From contig QNGE01003775.1 in the NCBI GenBank assembly GCA_008508345.1, positions 1 through 64,000 on the forward strand: a stretch of 64,000 nucleotides of DNA. The letters are read 5' to 3'. This DNA is from Paragonimus westermani. Taxonomy: Eukaryota > Platyhelminthes > Trematoda > Plagiorchiida > Troglotrematidae. Both the position numbers and the translations under genes were made by a program. Shown here one piece after another: positions 51,866 through 63,763 of the stretch; the stretch's first letter is position 1; every line of letters starts with the position of its first letter. Below the pieces are notes generated by a model, which was given only the letters and a program-made list of their open reading frames with translations, had not been told where the DNA came from and did no database searches.

Positions 51866-52123
51866 TAGCGACTATAATAAATAGTTTGATAGTCGCATTC
51901 ATTTGTACATTTTCGATGATTTTGGTTTTGTACCTGCTTTTGTTTTAGTCAAGCTATCCATTTGGTAAAAAAATACTAGCTTGATGTATTTCTCTGTACA
52001 CTCTATTTTCCAGGGTCGGTTATAATACACGAGGTCAACGCGCTGACATTTGGCTTTCCAATGTCGATCGATTGCCGATAGTGATCATTGACAGAGTTTT
52101 ATTTTCTTGGATCAGTTAAAACA
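51866..52123 (+). repeat. CsRn1-like 3' LTR
   Basis: It matches the 5' LTR but lacks about 30 bp corresponding to 46755-46795. A purine run (CGGGGGAGAA, 51851-51860) directly upstream is a fitting polypurine tract. GCGACTAT at 51868-51875 and ATAGTCGC at 51889-51896 form an eight-pair perfect hairpin. Confidence 0.82.
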
Positions 52124-52301
52124 AATACCCCAAAGCAGAAAGTATAGTGAGGTTCCATAATCGAATCGCCACGCCGTTTGAGTCACACCCTGGTTGGAGC
52201 GTGCGTCCGCCAGCAGCACTGTTTTCCGCAACTGAGTTCCAGTTTCCGAACAGTGATAAAGTAGCAACAGTGAAACGCATCTCGCAATAAGGATAACAGG
52301 A

Positions 52302-52760
52302 ATGTCAGATACGAGGATGTACAGAAAACCGCCATTAAAGACCCAAGAATTGCGTGCCGTTGCTCAAGTGTTGATTGTCCAGCTTGCAAGAGATCACGCC
52401 AGAATCTCACCTACCAAACACCTAAACATAAACACATTTATTATGGTCAACGCGCTAAAAAACACAGAATGGCAGACATACCGAAATATTAAAAAAGAGA
52501 CGCGTAAGATGAGGAGACGAAGTGTAGAGGCACAAAGGAGAAAGAAGTTACAAAGATGCACACAGAAACTCGCAACACTAGCGCCATTGACTTCCATTCT
52601 TCGCCATATCAGAAAGCGTCTTCAACCAAGGGTGCCCATTGTCCCTCGAACTCCAAACAGGAAGCCGAGAGCGTCCGACTCAAGCAAGCTTCACAATAAA
52701 AGCCTTCAAATCACGAGACCAAGACATGTGCTAACTATAAGACCGCCACTTTCAGACTAG
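52302..52760 (+). CDS. Basic ORF of unknown function (152 codons), partly repeated
   Basis: It starts about 180 bp after the 3' LTR. The predicted protein is strongly basic ([19 protein letters not shown] and similar runs). I recognise no domain. From about 52505 on, the DNA is shared with 34440-34745, where the first part of the frame is absent, so this frame joins unique and repeated sequence. It may be a chance ORF in a repeat or the end of an unknown element protein. Confidence 0.3.
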   Translation: MSDTRMYRKPPLKTQELRAVAQVLIVQLARDHARISPTKHLNINTFIMVNALKNTEWQTYRNIKKETRKMRRRSVEAQRRKKLQRCTQKLATLAPLTSILRHIRKRLQPRVPIVPRTPNRKPRASDSSKLHNKSLQITRPRHVLTIRPPLSD

Positions 52761-53922
52761 CCCACAACTCACAAACAATGTACCATGTGACAGACAATGA
52801 GCTAGCATCCCTACGTCAACTTAGCCTGTGAGACGAGCTCAGTACGATCTCGGGTTGACAGTCTATTCTGTCCGAAAACAAGTCGGCGGACTTCATCAGT
52901 GCTGACAAAATGCTCCAACGACACGCCGCTAATGCTTCGGAAAAATCGATAGTAGAAGACGGACATTCCACAAATATACCCCGTGTGAATGGATCCGGTT
53001 TCACAACCGCACATTAAGACGGTCCCAACAGTGGCATTGTGCACCCAGCCTTTCATAGAGAGACTGAGGTCATACCGAAGCTACAAGTAGGGTAAGTTGG
53101 CAAACGCCACTTCAGCATTTGCTATGCGATCTTATGTGATCTTATCAGACATTCTATCAACGTTGATACAACTCTAAACGTACATAGACTTCTCGACTTC
53201 TTCCAAATGCTCACCACCAAGCGTGAGAACAGGCGCCGGGTCATACCAACTTTGCAACAACACCATGCACTTAGTGGGTTCAAAGGCCATACTAAAGCCA
53301 CTGAAGCCTTTCATCATTATCATAACAGCTCTCAGCCTAACCCGAAGGTACTGTGGCTCGGGCCGCCGCTCACCTAAACAGTGACGCGAAATATCTCGAG
53401 GAAGCGTTACTGAAAATGTTACAATAAATAAGTAAACACGCAAAAGAGGACTAGGCGGAAGAACTAGAAACGACATGATTCCAGGTACACCACTGACTAT
53501 AGCACACTGCCATCTCCGATAACGTTTATAACCAGCGATTTGGGTGATCACGAGGACCCCAGACAGACAGACGACACCTACCTACCTTGCTCAGTGAAAC
53601 AGTCAGGGTCTTCATACTTTGTGACCATGATGATGCGTGACCACCATAAGGTTTTACCCAACCGTTAGTGGTCACAGTACGCAATGCCCGAGACGGTAGA
53701 CGATCAGCTGATATACGGAGTATGTGGCCCAACCATCGCATGCTTTCGACGCGATTTGTTGACCTATTGATCGCGCACCTCGAGCGTTTCCGAGTAACCG
53801 CCGACAAACGGCGGTGTTGCTCGCTCGATTAGGGCACTAAATGTGGACTAATTGGCTTGAACAACGATGGTCAAACATAGTAATTCTGTTGACGTCTTAG
53901 ATGCGAACAGTCCACGTCTCCG
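52505..53922. repeat. 1.4 kb duplicated block, copy C
   Basis: It matches 34440-35855 nearly exactly, up to the point where that copy meets the gap. The part 53627-53922 also matches 1-290. So three copies of the right part and two of the left part exist in 54 kb. Confidence 0.92.
52815..53310 (-). mobile_element. LINE thumb and C-terminal fragment
   Basis: From 53310 down: [20 protein letters not shown] and [17 protein letters not shown] (thumb), then a jump to [20 protein letters not shown] and [20 protein letters not shown] (C-terminal region). It abuts the 3' end of the next LINE at a CATCATTATCAT tract. Confidence 0.72.
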
Positions 53923-55500
53923 AATCATAGAGTAAAACGGGACGCACACAGGCGTTACATTCCCTTTCGTTTCAGCGAAAACTGAACGCCCTTTCGACAC
54001 CACACATGATGTTTATTGGCAAAGAGAGCTTTTGCTTTGCTAACCTCGCTGATACTTCATCAGCAACGTTACAGGTTGACCATATAATGATACCCAAGTA
54101 TGTAAAACTGCCCACGACCTCAAGAGAATTGCCTGTAGTAAGGATGGTACAGGTGGGAACGTCCCACTTTCGAAACAGCAGTTTGCACTTCGAAGATGCG
54201 AGGCGGATTCCATAGAAACCGGCCTCTAGTCTATCTAAGATGTTCCAGTCTCCTTGTGAGCCCTCGATTACTAGGGCGATGTCGTCTGCACGCCCTATGC
54301 TTCAAAGTCGAGTGCCTGGGAGCAAACCCACACCATCATAATCGCAGTCTGTTAGATCTCACTGTAGCACCTCGTCTACTGCGAAGCTGAATAGAAGGGA
54401 GAAGGCTGAACAACATTGTAGCACCTCACTTAAAATACCAAAGGTAAGCGATACGCTGGTACGCGATACCCTGCCCGAGATCTGACAATAAACTCCATTC
54501 AGGATGTTCACATACATCTCAGGCACACCGTTCCTTGAGAGACAGTTCCAGAGTGCAGCTCTGTCAACCGAGTCGAAGGTCCTTCTGATGTCCGGCAGGA
54601 CAACTGTTGACCTTTCATATAAATGGCGGAGTCCAAGCACTTCAGGAGTGTAAAAATGCGACCAACACCGCCACGACCAGTGCGAAACCCAGCTTGCTCC
54701 CCACGGATATGTTCTTTGAGCGCTTCACTTAGTCTACGAAGTACAGCGGCTGAGAGCAAATTTGGCACAGTAGAGATCAAGCTAATTCCCTTGACTTGCA
54801 CAGAAAATGAAGACGCGGCTAACCAAACCCGTTATTTGGGACAACTTCAATGAACCAGTTTCTGGATCGGAGTCGTCAACTCTGTAATCAAGGCTGGGCC
54901 TGCACCTACAAAAAGGGTACGAGGGAGTTTATATGGGTCGGACGCCTTGTGACGTTTCATAACCTTGATCTCGAGTGAGAATTCTTTTTGCGAGGGGAAA
55001 GAAGCGTCAACAGTCCACTGAACACACATAGAACATAAAGGCGTAGTCAATAGCGCGGATCGTCAGTTGAACGGCTGTTGGAAGTGTTCATCACAACGTC
55101 CTAGGCGTTGTTGCAGGTTATGAATAAGCTCACCATGTGCATCGCAGAATAATTCGCTCAAACCTTACTTCCCACTACCAGTCGCTCCAATGAGACGGAA
55201 GAGTTTCTGGTAGCAACCGCTTGCTCCATCTCGATAACGCGGCCTGTCGAATAGGTCTCGCGACCTCCTTGTAATTGAGTCCGGAGTTCCAGGTGAGTAG
55301 CCTTGCGGGTGGAGTTACACTACTGCTGGATGGAATATTCCGGCGAGTACCAGGAAGTTCCAGTGATCGCACAGTGGTCCGCCGGAGCCCGGCGACACAT
55401 TTCCAGCCCAGTGGGCTATCTAAGCACATCAGCTTGAGATACACGAAAGTTATCTACAAGATGCTGAGGTTGGGTTTTGGTACTCGTGAATGTTGAGGCG
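53311..55500 (-). mobile_element. LINE (RTE-like), linker to 3' end, copy C
   Basis: Minus-strand order: linker remnants (55200-55450), KKL-type finger block (55050-54847), LISTVPNLLSAAVLRRLSEA and GEQAGFRTGRGGVGRIFTLL (54801-54640), VLPDIRRTFDSVDRAALWNC (motif A), RADDIALVIEGSQGDWNIL near 54290 (FADD changed to RADD), LEVVGSFTYLGIIIW, ADEVSARLAKQKLSLP, and finally [17 protein letters not shown] and [20 protein letters not shown]. It ends at the CATCATTATCAT tract near 53315. Frame shifts are frequent. Copy A at the window start is a deleted version. Confidence 0.8.
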
Positions 55501-55883
55501 ATTGGTGGCAACTTACAAACACCACCTGTAATTGGGTAGCAATTATTTCGACACCTTCAGCGTTGGGTTTATTCAAACCTTTTGAAGTGGCAATACTTAG
55601 TATGCCCAGCCTAGAGTTTGATATACTGCATAAATGGACATGAAATGCCCCGAGGTTTTTTTTCGAGCGAATCGTCAGGTCACTCTGGAAGACAGCGCAT
55701 TCACGCTCAACCGTTACGCTGCATTTATTGCGCACCGCACTGTAATGAAGACGAACCTGTTCGGCATAGGCTGCTTGAAAATGGCTCCGACTTACGTTTC
55801 AGGAGAACAAATTTGCCAGCACTCCGTGTCAACCATATTTAAAGTCTCTTAGATCATGATATCATAAGGGGCACATGCCACTT

Positions 55884-56850
55884 TCAACTTTTGACTGATG
55901 TCCAGTAGGCACGTATGGGTAAGGTGTGAGTAGGTTCGTGTGTTGTTCCACTTAGTAACTCCCTGATGGTGAGAAAGTTTGCTCGACGGAATGCGTACTG
56001 TGAGTTCAATGAATTTTCAAGCCAAGTGTTGTCACATATCAAATCAAACAAAATGACAAGACTACCTCGTCCCACAATGGTGATTTGAGCGACACCAAAT
56101 ATAATTGGCTCGATAGGTAGAACAAAATTTAATCGAGAGGACCAACTACTATGGCATGATCTGGTTGCGATGTGGCCACACCCGGCGAGGCCCAAGTGCA
56201 CAGTAGCGCTAAAAAACTTGCTGGTCACGGAACCTGTCGCCCCAAGGAGTTCAGAGATTCGAAATTGACCTGCGGAAGGCTGAAGTTCCTCCGAATGTGT
56301 ATATACGTAGTTTCCAGTTCGTGTGAACTCCAGAGGATGAGTGAGTCGATCAACACTTATTGGTGTCACAATTGGAGGACGGGATATGATTGCAGTCATA
56401 AGTAATGTCGATATCGGTTATGAAAGAACATCAGAAAGAATTCAACAGGCCCACAGGTGTGGTATTCAGCAAAACAGAAGCAGTAGAGCTCTCGGGTAGG
56501 TAGATAACAATTCCACCTTCACCATCGCTTTCATGATCACAACGTGGAAGTGAATTTGAATTAACAGTTCAGTGTTTATGTTTGAGAAGAGCCACGTCTC
56601 TGCGACCGTGATCAGCTGAGGCGAGCAGTCAGCGCATGCGTTAAGCAATTCTAGCAGCTTGTTGGGCAGACTTTGTGCACTCGTATGAGGGCACTTGAAA
56701 GGGTTCACTTTCAGACAAAGATACTGACTGGGCAACGGGACACGGCTGCTGACGAAGTCAGCGGTGCGTACAACAGTGGCTCGATCGTCGTTGTCGTTGT
56801 TATCTATGAGATCGGCCGCGGGTCGCTTTCTGTCAAGGTTAAGCACGATC
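55884..56850 (-). mobile_element. CR1-like LINE endonuclease fragment
   Basis: The frame at 56846-56466 has AQSLPNKLLELLNACADCSP with QLITVAETWLFSNINTE, the N-terminal endonuclease block (N-A-x-S-L...TETWL) of CR1/Jockey-type LINEs. The next frame (56399-55884) may hold the following part (EPIIFGVAQITIVG). No reverse transcriptase is visible downstream. Confidence 0.55.
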
Positions 56851-59639
56851 CACTCAGCTGTTTGAACGGGACTACAGCGCCGGCCTCGGGCGTTTTCAGC
56901 GGAGTTAATCCTCTTGCTGCCTGTCCGAGAGTCAGCGGTCGATCAGCATGGATTTGGATATCTGACGAAAAATCGATGTGATAGGAGTGTCTTTTCTTTA
57001 CTGATTGTAGGGGTATTGTTTCTGGGACAATAGGAACTTTCGGCAATCTCGAAATGGTTAGCAGTGACAGGTGAGTGTGTCGTGGTAACCTGGAAGATAG
57101 TGGCAATCAGTGCCAACTTTGTCGCGAATGAAGGCCTGCTGATTTAGGTTGCGGTCATCTACAGCAAAATTACGAAACCGGAATACCGTGCAACATCATG
57201 CTACGTTCTATGGTAGGGTATGAAAAGCTTCCGGTGAAGCAGATTTCGTCACACTGGTGACGTTCCGATCCCATTGGATCGGCACTGGTGTGTATTTTGC
57301 TCGCCAGTCTGACCGACGTGCAGGAAGTGGCCAGTGGGAAGTGCTCCCCAGTTGTAGTGGAATCTACCGTGACTTTGGTGAGTCCTGGCTATTTCTTGAA
57401 TTGAGCACTGTGACCACCCAACAATCTTCGAGGTTTATTATGTGGTCGTTCCACAGGCTGCGGTCGTGATCGTCTCTTTCAGCTAGGCTGGTGATTTCTG
57501 GTTCGCGTGAAAGGAACACAGTTACCCTTATGTTGCTGGGGAGTTCTTCAAGAGAAGAGGTAAGGATGTTGGTGATAATGTCTGAGTTTGTTTATGTGAG
57601 CTGACTAGGACAGCGGGGCGGGACTGTTTGCAGTTCACGTCATTAAAGTTAGCGCGATGGTCCTTAGTTGTTCAAAACTGCATAGGGAGTCTTTCTAGTT
57701 ATGGAAGTTGCTACGTGTTCAGGATGCTTGATTGATGAACGGTGTGAGACTGTTGCGACATGCAAGGTAAACGATGACAGAAGTCCAGTATTGCAGGATG
57801 CGTGGATTTACAACTTCGCTAACTGGTAACAAAACTACCAGTCAAATAGCAATTGACAATCAAGCGCCAAGCTAAAACTAGACAACAGACCAGCAAGCGA
57901 AACAAAAGGTTACATCACTACTGTGTCTGACGCATGTGGACCAACGAAAAGTTGCAATGAGAAACATAGAGGAACTACAAGAGTTTACAGTGTGCAACGC
58001 ACCGATCTTCGGGGGTTAACAAGACGGTTCTGGGAAGGTTGCAAGAGGAGCATCTCATTTTCCCTGAGTCAATTGATTCGAAAGGAATTTCGGAGTACTT
58101 CGTGAGTGCGGCAGCTAATAGGGTCACCAAAATAAGCTGAATTTCTTGAATTATTCTCGGAGTTAATTCTGTGATGATCAAGCGATTAACCGAAGATTTC
58201 AAACCACGGCGGAAACCAAGTGGCTCGAGCGAATCCACTCTGACGTAGCTTCCGACAGATTTTGTACTGCTGAAATAAATGGCGGGTTTCTTAATCCCTT
58301 CACTATAGTAGCAGCTGTTTACACAAGCGGTTTACGGTGAAATGTCTTTCCACCGTTAAATAACAAGAAACGAACCCACTAACGAGATTGAAGTGATCAG
58401 CGATCGTGTGGCTTCTCTAAGGATCCCGGCTGCAATAGTGTTGTATTGCTTGTCTGTTCTGTACGCATGATTCTGTGTACGCCTGCTATGGGAGAACTGA
58501 TATGAACTCAGTGCCACTTTCTTCAGCCGTGCAACTAATTGCACGCAGCGAATGTTTGCTACTCTCCTAACGACCCATCCATCCTTCCACTATTCAGGGT
58601 CGTTTGACCTGAACCTTTTCGAGCGTAGTTTAACGCACTCGAAGTTTCCACGCACTTCTTACTTGGCGCGCCTTTGATTGTCGCCGACTGGGCTGGAGCC
58701 CACCTCGCGCTTCTCTTCTCCCTTCTCTTGTTTGCTGCCGTTGCTCCCGGATTAGGCTAGAACTAACTCCTTATCATATTTCCTAACATTACTGGAAATT
58801 TACGGTTCATTTCCAAACCCTGATGCGTTCTTTTAGTTCGATGCCTGATGGACTACGTTTCGACTGCTCTTCAGGAAAGGCGTTTCGAAATGTTAGTGGA
58901 CAAAGGTCGAGCGCATCCCCACTTGTTCACTACAAGATGCGGCATACGCACCAATCACATGGTCCACGGTTGGGTTCATTGAGCGCTAAGTATGTTTACC
59001 GAGGCACCATGCACATTGTTTGGGACGGTTAGAAAAGAAGTGTTACTTCACATAAACTTCAATGGACCCTTTTATAGCGCAGAAAGTATGTGGGTAAATT
59101 GAAAAGCGCCGCAATGTAGGGAAGAAAACATCACAAAAGTGAACCACATCTAGAAATATATTTCCGTTCTAACGGACCACAAAGTTGAAGTGATGTAAGA
59201 CCAATTAAGCTGCTGTTGTGTACAAGTATTCATTCTAAGCCCGTGGCAATTTAAACGAATTCATGTGCTTTCAGCAATTTGCCCGACTACCACCACGTGG
59301 TAACACGCAGCGTGCTACATCGCAGCTGTTATGCACACGAGATCATTGACCGGTCACGAAGCCTACAATACATAAGCTCCGTCTATACCCAAAGCCTGCT
59401 TTACTGACATTGTCTCTTTTCGAACGAATTTTTCTCTGGCCTTCATATTACCGACTCCACCGGTGAGCCGCTATACGTTGAACTACTCCCTCTCTTGCAA
59501 GGTGTTTGTGGACACGTCTTGAAACCCAGCACCCGCAAATCGTTGGCAAAATGATCTAGTGAATCTTATACGTGGCTTTTTATTCCAAAGGGGGGTTTTT
59601 GACAGAAATATGGGAGGCAATGTGAAATGGGCATGTGTG
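56851..59639. other. No recognisable gene
   Basis: About 2.8 kb with short ORFs only. No domain, RNA gene or window-internal repeat was noticed. Confidence 0.35.
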
Positions 59640-59905
59640 CAGCGTTTTGCACAGCATTTTGTACTTTATAATTTTTGTTGTTCGCTCTTTTCGCCTTTCT
59701 TCAACTCACATGTACACTCCATGTTCAAACCAAGTTAGTCGACTGACCTGATAACCAATAATACAAAATTGACCACCGAGGTCGTGAGCTGTGCGTTTTC
59801 TCTGCGTTCCGTGTCGCCCGAATACAGGTTTTGAGAGAGTTAAATACTAACGGAAACGATAGTATACGATCAACGTAAATTACGAGGAGTAATCCTAACA
59901 CACAA
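59640..59905 (+). repeat. Diverged repeat R2, copy 1
   Basis: It aligns with 60765-61030 in direct orientation: CCTTTCTTCAACTCAC against CCTTCTTCAACCTCAC, a GAGGTCGTGAGCTGTGCGTT against GAGTTCGCGAGTTATGCTTT block, TTCTGCGTTC against GTTCGCGTTC, and GAGAGAGTTA against GGAAGAGTTA. Identity is perhaps 60 to 65 percent with small gaps. Confidence 0.5.
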
Positions 59906-60764
59906 CCAGTCACTCAACAGAACACCGAAACAATTGTTGCTCTTAAGAGCAAGGAGTCAGTCTCGTGGTACCAAACAGGAAAAGATTACAACCCTTTGTT
60001 CTATCCAATCTTGTCTACAAACTAATCGCAAGTGGGGGCTCGGCGACTTGCTGACCTCAAATGCAGCTCGATCGTGCGTCGCGTTGATCGTTGAAGTCCC
60101 CCGCCCGCTCATCTAAACGGAGAAATATAAGAATTAGCCAACCGCATGATTTCTTCAACCGTTCGCGCTGGAACCCACTATAGATACCGTTCAGTGTAGA
60201 AACTGCGTCACTAGACAGCAGTTTGGCAGATTTGATTATTTATATGCTTGCCGCGTATCGGGTATGCCGTTTCTGTCGCTGGCCCGCATCCAGCTGACGC
60301 CTTACATCACACAATCAAGTTTTGCCTAAATCATCAAACCTGCCAAACTACTCACTAGTAATTGGCCAATGAGTAACCACAGAACCACCGACCGGTGCCA
60401 TCACACTGTCGCCTACAACCTATCGGTACACCGAGAACACTTACGGAACGGTTGAGATAATTGCAGCTCCTAGACTACAAAACATATTATAATTTTTGTG
60501 ACGTGCTCCACGTCCAAAAATGGATCAGTTTTGTCTCAGAAAATTCTTTGTTTTAATAATTCGAGGGCGCAATACGTAACGCGCAACCGAAACCAGCGAG
60601 CGCACACGAATTGAATATGAGTTATGTGACGGGAAAGCCGGTTTCCTTTCGTAAAAACATTTCTGAAAAGTCAGCGAAATGGAAGTTATATCGAGTTTAC
60701 TTGGAGTGGTACAAATAATCTTCCAAAAATATGTAAAATACCACATATCATAGTTTCTCTCCCA

Positions 60765-61030
60765 CGTAGAGTTTTGTGCGCGATATTCTACTTCATATTT
60801 TTATCGTTATTCATGCCGTTGCACCTTCTTCAACCTCACTTTTTCACATGATGTTCAACGAGGTTAATCGATACACAGTGTAATCAGTGATTTAAAAATT
60901 ACACTTCCGAGTTCGCGAGTTATGCTTTCTGTTCGCGTTCTGGGTTGGTGGCGTACAAATCTTCGGAAGAGTTAGAATTTAGCAGAATCAACCGTTCAGT
61001 TCGGCAAATTCATTTAGTTATTCATCCGTC
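60765..61030 (+). repeat. Diverged repeat R2, copy 2
   Basis: Partner of 59640-59905. The pair encloses about 0.9 kb without coding signal, and the copies could be old LTRs or two insertions of one repeat. Confidence 0.5.
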
Positions 61031-61699
61031 GTTGGAATTATCTCGGTCGTGACATCGAGGCTATCTGAGGGACACACGACAGGTAGTATCCGTGAGAAAT
61101 CTTTATTTGGTGTAGTGGAACACTAAACCAGCGTACCTCCACGAACTATTGTGAGTTATTTGTTTTCTTTTTCATCAGATTTCGATTTCCTATCCACACC
61201 TGAGTTTCCATATACTGTTTAGATCTACTACACATTAGAGAACTTTCAGTTTTGGCATTTTGAACCAAGAGTAGTTGACACGGTTCTAGTACCTGAGAAA
61301 ACAAAGATGAGAAACGGAAACTAATCTTATGTCAACTAACAAATCCTAGGGCGACCTATCAGCGCTAGCGGAACAAAGCACAGCAGTCTGAAAATAGTGC
61401 AACAGTCCGCAGCAAATTAATCGGTCGTCACCTGACACTCACAATTTCGCACGGGGTGAATGGTTGTTGGGTTTTTTACTACATACTCGTCAGAATTGCG
61501 TAGATGATAGTAAATGGATGTGCAAAACACAACTTGATGTCGAACACACATTGCGGAGCGTCAGCCGCACAGATGGCAGACTGAACGTCCATTTTGCTAC
61601 ACCCTTCTGTCCTCCTGATGCTCGCTACCTGAAATCATGCCTGGTCAGTGAGCCTGGGGGAGTTTGCATGCCGTATTCCTTGATCTTCAGCGGGGGCGA

Positions 61700-63763
61700 A
61701 GGACATCAATATTGTAACCATCTCGTGGTACAGAACGATCGAGAGTCGCACGACCATAAGTAATGATGTTCGATTTTTTCGCCGAGAATCTCATCGGTCA
61801 TGCTCGACACTATGGTTGCCGTGATGTCAGGTCCCGTCGTATATTTTGTTGGTGGTCGGCGGTTTTGCTTGGTTGGCGAAATGTGTACATGGCTTCGATA
61901 TCCTCAGCAAACAGAAGGGGCCTGCCATCATTAATAACAATACATTTCACTCATGTGTATGAAGAAAAGCAAGGGTCTCAGAATGATTCGTTGGATCACC
62001 CCACCAGAGTTGAATGAGGTTCTCTTATTATCACAGTTCAGGCGTGAGCTACAAGGTGTGAAATAAGCCAGCTACACAAGTGGTCTTCTACGTTAAAGAA
62101 CGCTATCCTGACCAACAGGCGCTCATGAGGCACACGATCAAAAGCATTTTGCATGTCTAAGTGTATGATGAGTACCGCATTTCTTGCATCGAATGACATC
62201 GATGCATGGTTTGAAATTCCGGCTGGCATGCCATATGAAGGGATTCAATGAGGAAACCATACGGTGAAAGATTCGTAAGGTTCTGTGACTTTAAGAACTC
62301 ATTATGAGCACTTCTACTGTCTTTTCAAACATCCGTAAGAAGATCGATGTGTGGTTGATGGGACGATAGCTACTAACTTCCTGCCTTGCATCACTTTTAT
62401 GGTGGAGCACACTGGCTGAATTTTTATGAGGGGGGATGGTGCTGGATGAAAGTGATAGGGTGAACAAAATAAGTAAAATGATGGGTATGTCCTCACCTCC
62501 TTGCTTGATAACCACTGGTGGGAAACCATCTGGTCTATGACGAATTGGGTGTTCACTGATAGCCAACTGTGAGCGGATGCTTAGAGTATCAATCAGAACA
62601 TTGCTGGAAACTTTGTCTGCAACGGGTAATAAGTTGCTTCCTACACTAAACGAGGCAGCAAAATGTGATTTGAAGATTTCACATATTCCAGTGGGGTCAT
62701 CAGCAACCGCTTTGTATTCGAAAGTAATAACTTTCATAACGAGGTCCCTCTTGGAATTTATCCGTCCCAACAGTTGCACTGGATTCCTTTATCTCTGTTT
62801 ACTACACAATTCAAATTTCTCCTTTTTCACACGACTGGGTTGCGTCTGACGTTCTGTGCGTTCAGACATTATGCCCATTTGCTTCACCAGGGAGAGATCT
62901 AGTGCTCTTTGGCACCCCGTTCCAACTCTTTTAGTCTTTTTTCACTGTGAATTCTTCCTTGTACACAAGAGCGGATCCGTTTGGACTTTATGAGGGCTAG
63001 GACGTCCTCAAAAATGCCAGATTTTTGATCAATTCCCCGGCCGCCATGTTCGGGTTTGATTTGAGCAGGAGGTTTTTCCGAGTGAATGACTGAATTAGTC
63101 TGAAAAAGTCCTTTGATTCGATGAATATGATAGGACGGTAGAATACAGCCGCGGGTTCGGCAGTCATACTGAAGTCAAACAATGTGGTCGCTCCCTGATA
63201 ATTGGTGTGGAACAGATATCTCTACAGAAGGATATATATGGTGAATATAAGGTCCAAGACGTGCCCCTTTCTGGTGGGAGTCAGGACATGTTGCTTCCAA
63301 CCATTCAGTAGAAGGCGTGAAAGGAATTCTTCCTGTTTTGCTGGAGCAGAGACTGAGGTCCAGGAGAGAGTTAGCGAGTTAGATTCACCAACTTTTTGTT
63401 CGCCAGGCGTGTTGGACGAATGATTCATCACCTCTACAATTTCAGTCAAACCACTGCCTGCAGTATTAGCTGGTCTGTAGATGCATCCTATGAGTGGTTT
63501 ACGAGAACCAAGCGAGACCATTAGCCACGAAGAGTCTTTGATTATATGAAAACTAGACTCATCATTTGTGACTGCCGGGAAATGCATTCAACACCTCGTG
63601 CTGTGAAATCTTTACAAAACATGTGATATCCTACGATGTTCATCTGACTGTCTGGAGTGTCAAAGGAGCTCCCCATCTCATTCACGGGAATGATATGGAG
63701 ATGAGATAGAACGACGGAGGATATGAAACTGTGCATCTTACTAACCGGTGATCTTGCATTCAT
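61700..63763 (-). mobile_element. CR1-like LINE, endonuclease to reverse transcriptase
   Basis: Minus-strand order: NARSPVSKMHSFISSVVL with MNIVGYHMFCKDFTARG (endonuclease start, 63763-63542), then LIGCIYRPANTAGSG and HVLTPTRKGHVLDLIFT (endonuclease end, 63587-63222), a linker (63182-62800), IRHRPDGFPPVVIKQGGEDI and SYRPINHTSIFLRMFEKTVE (reverse transcriptase fingers, 62779-62291), LIIHLDMQNAFDRVPHERLL (motif A, 62229-62038) and a LLFAEDIEAMY block near 61900, where FADD is FAED. Frame breaks separate the parts. Confidence 0.78.

Larger units (their letters stand above)
46651..52123 (+). mobile_element. CsRn1-like Ty3/gypsy LTR retrotransposon with both LTRs
   Basis: Similar LTRs lie at 46651-46940 and 51866-52123. 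A tRNA-Trp-like primer site, gag with a C-x2-H-x9-C-x3-C finger, protease, reverse transcriptase, RNase H, integrase and a Pro-rich tail follow in order. These traits define the CsRn1 clade first described from Clonorchis sinensis. Pol is broken by frameshifts and stops in the protease, reverse transcriptase and RNase H. The LTRs differ by a deletion of about 30 bp and many substitutions, so the insertion is old. No confident target duplication was found. It lies 160 bp from ZDHHC17 exon 1, on the opposite strand. Confidence 0.88.
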
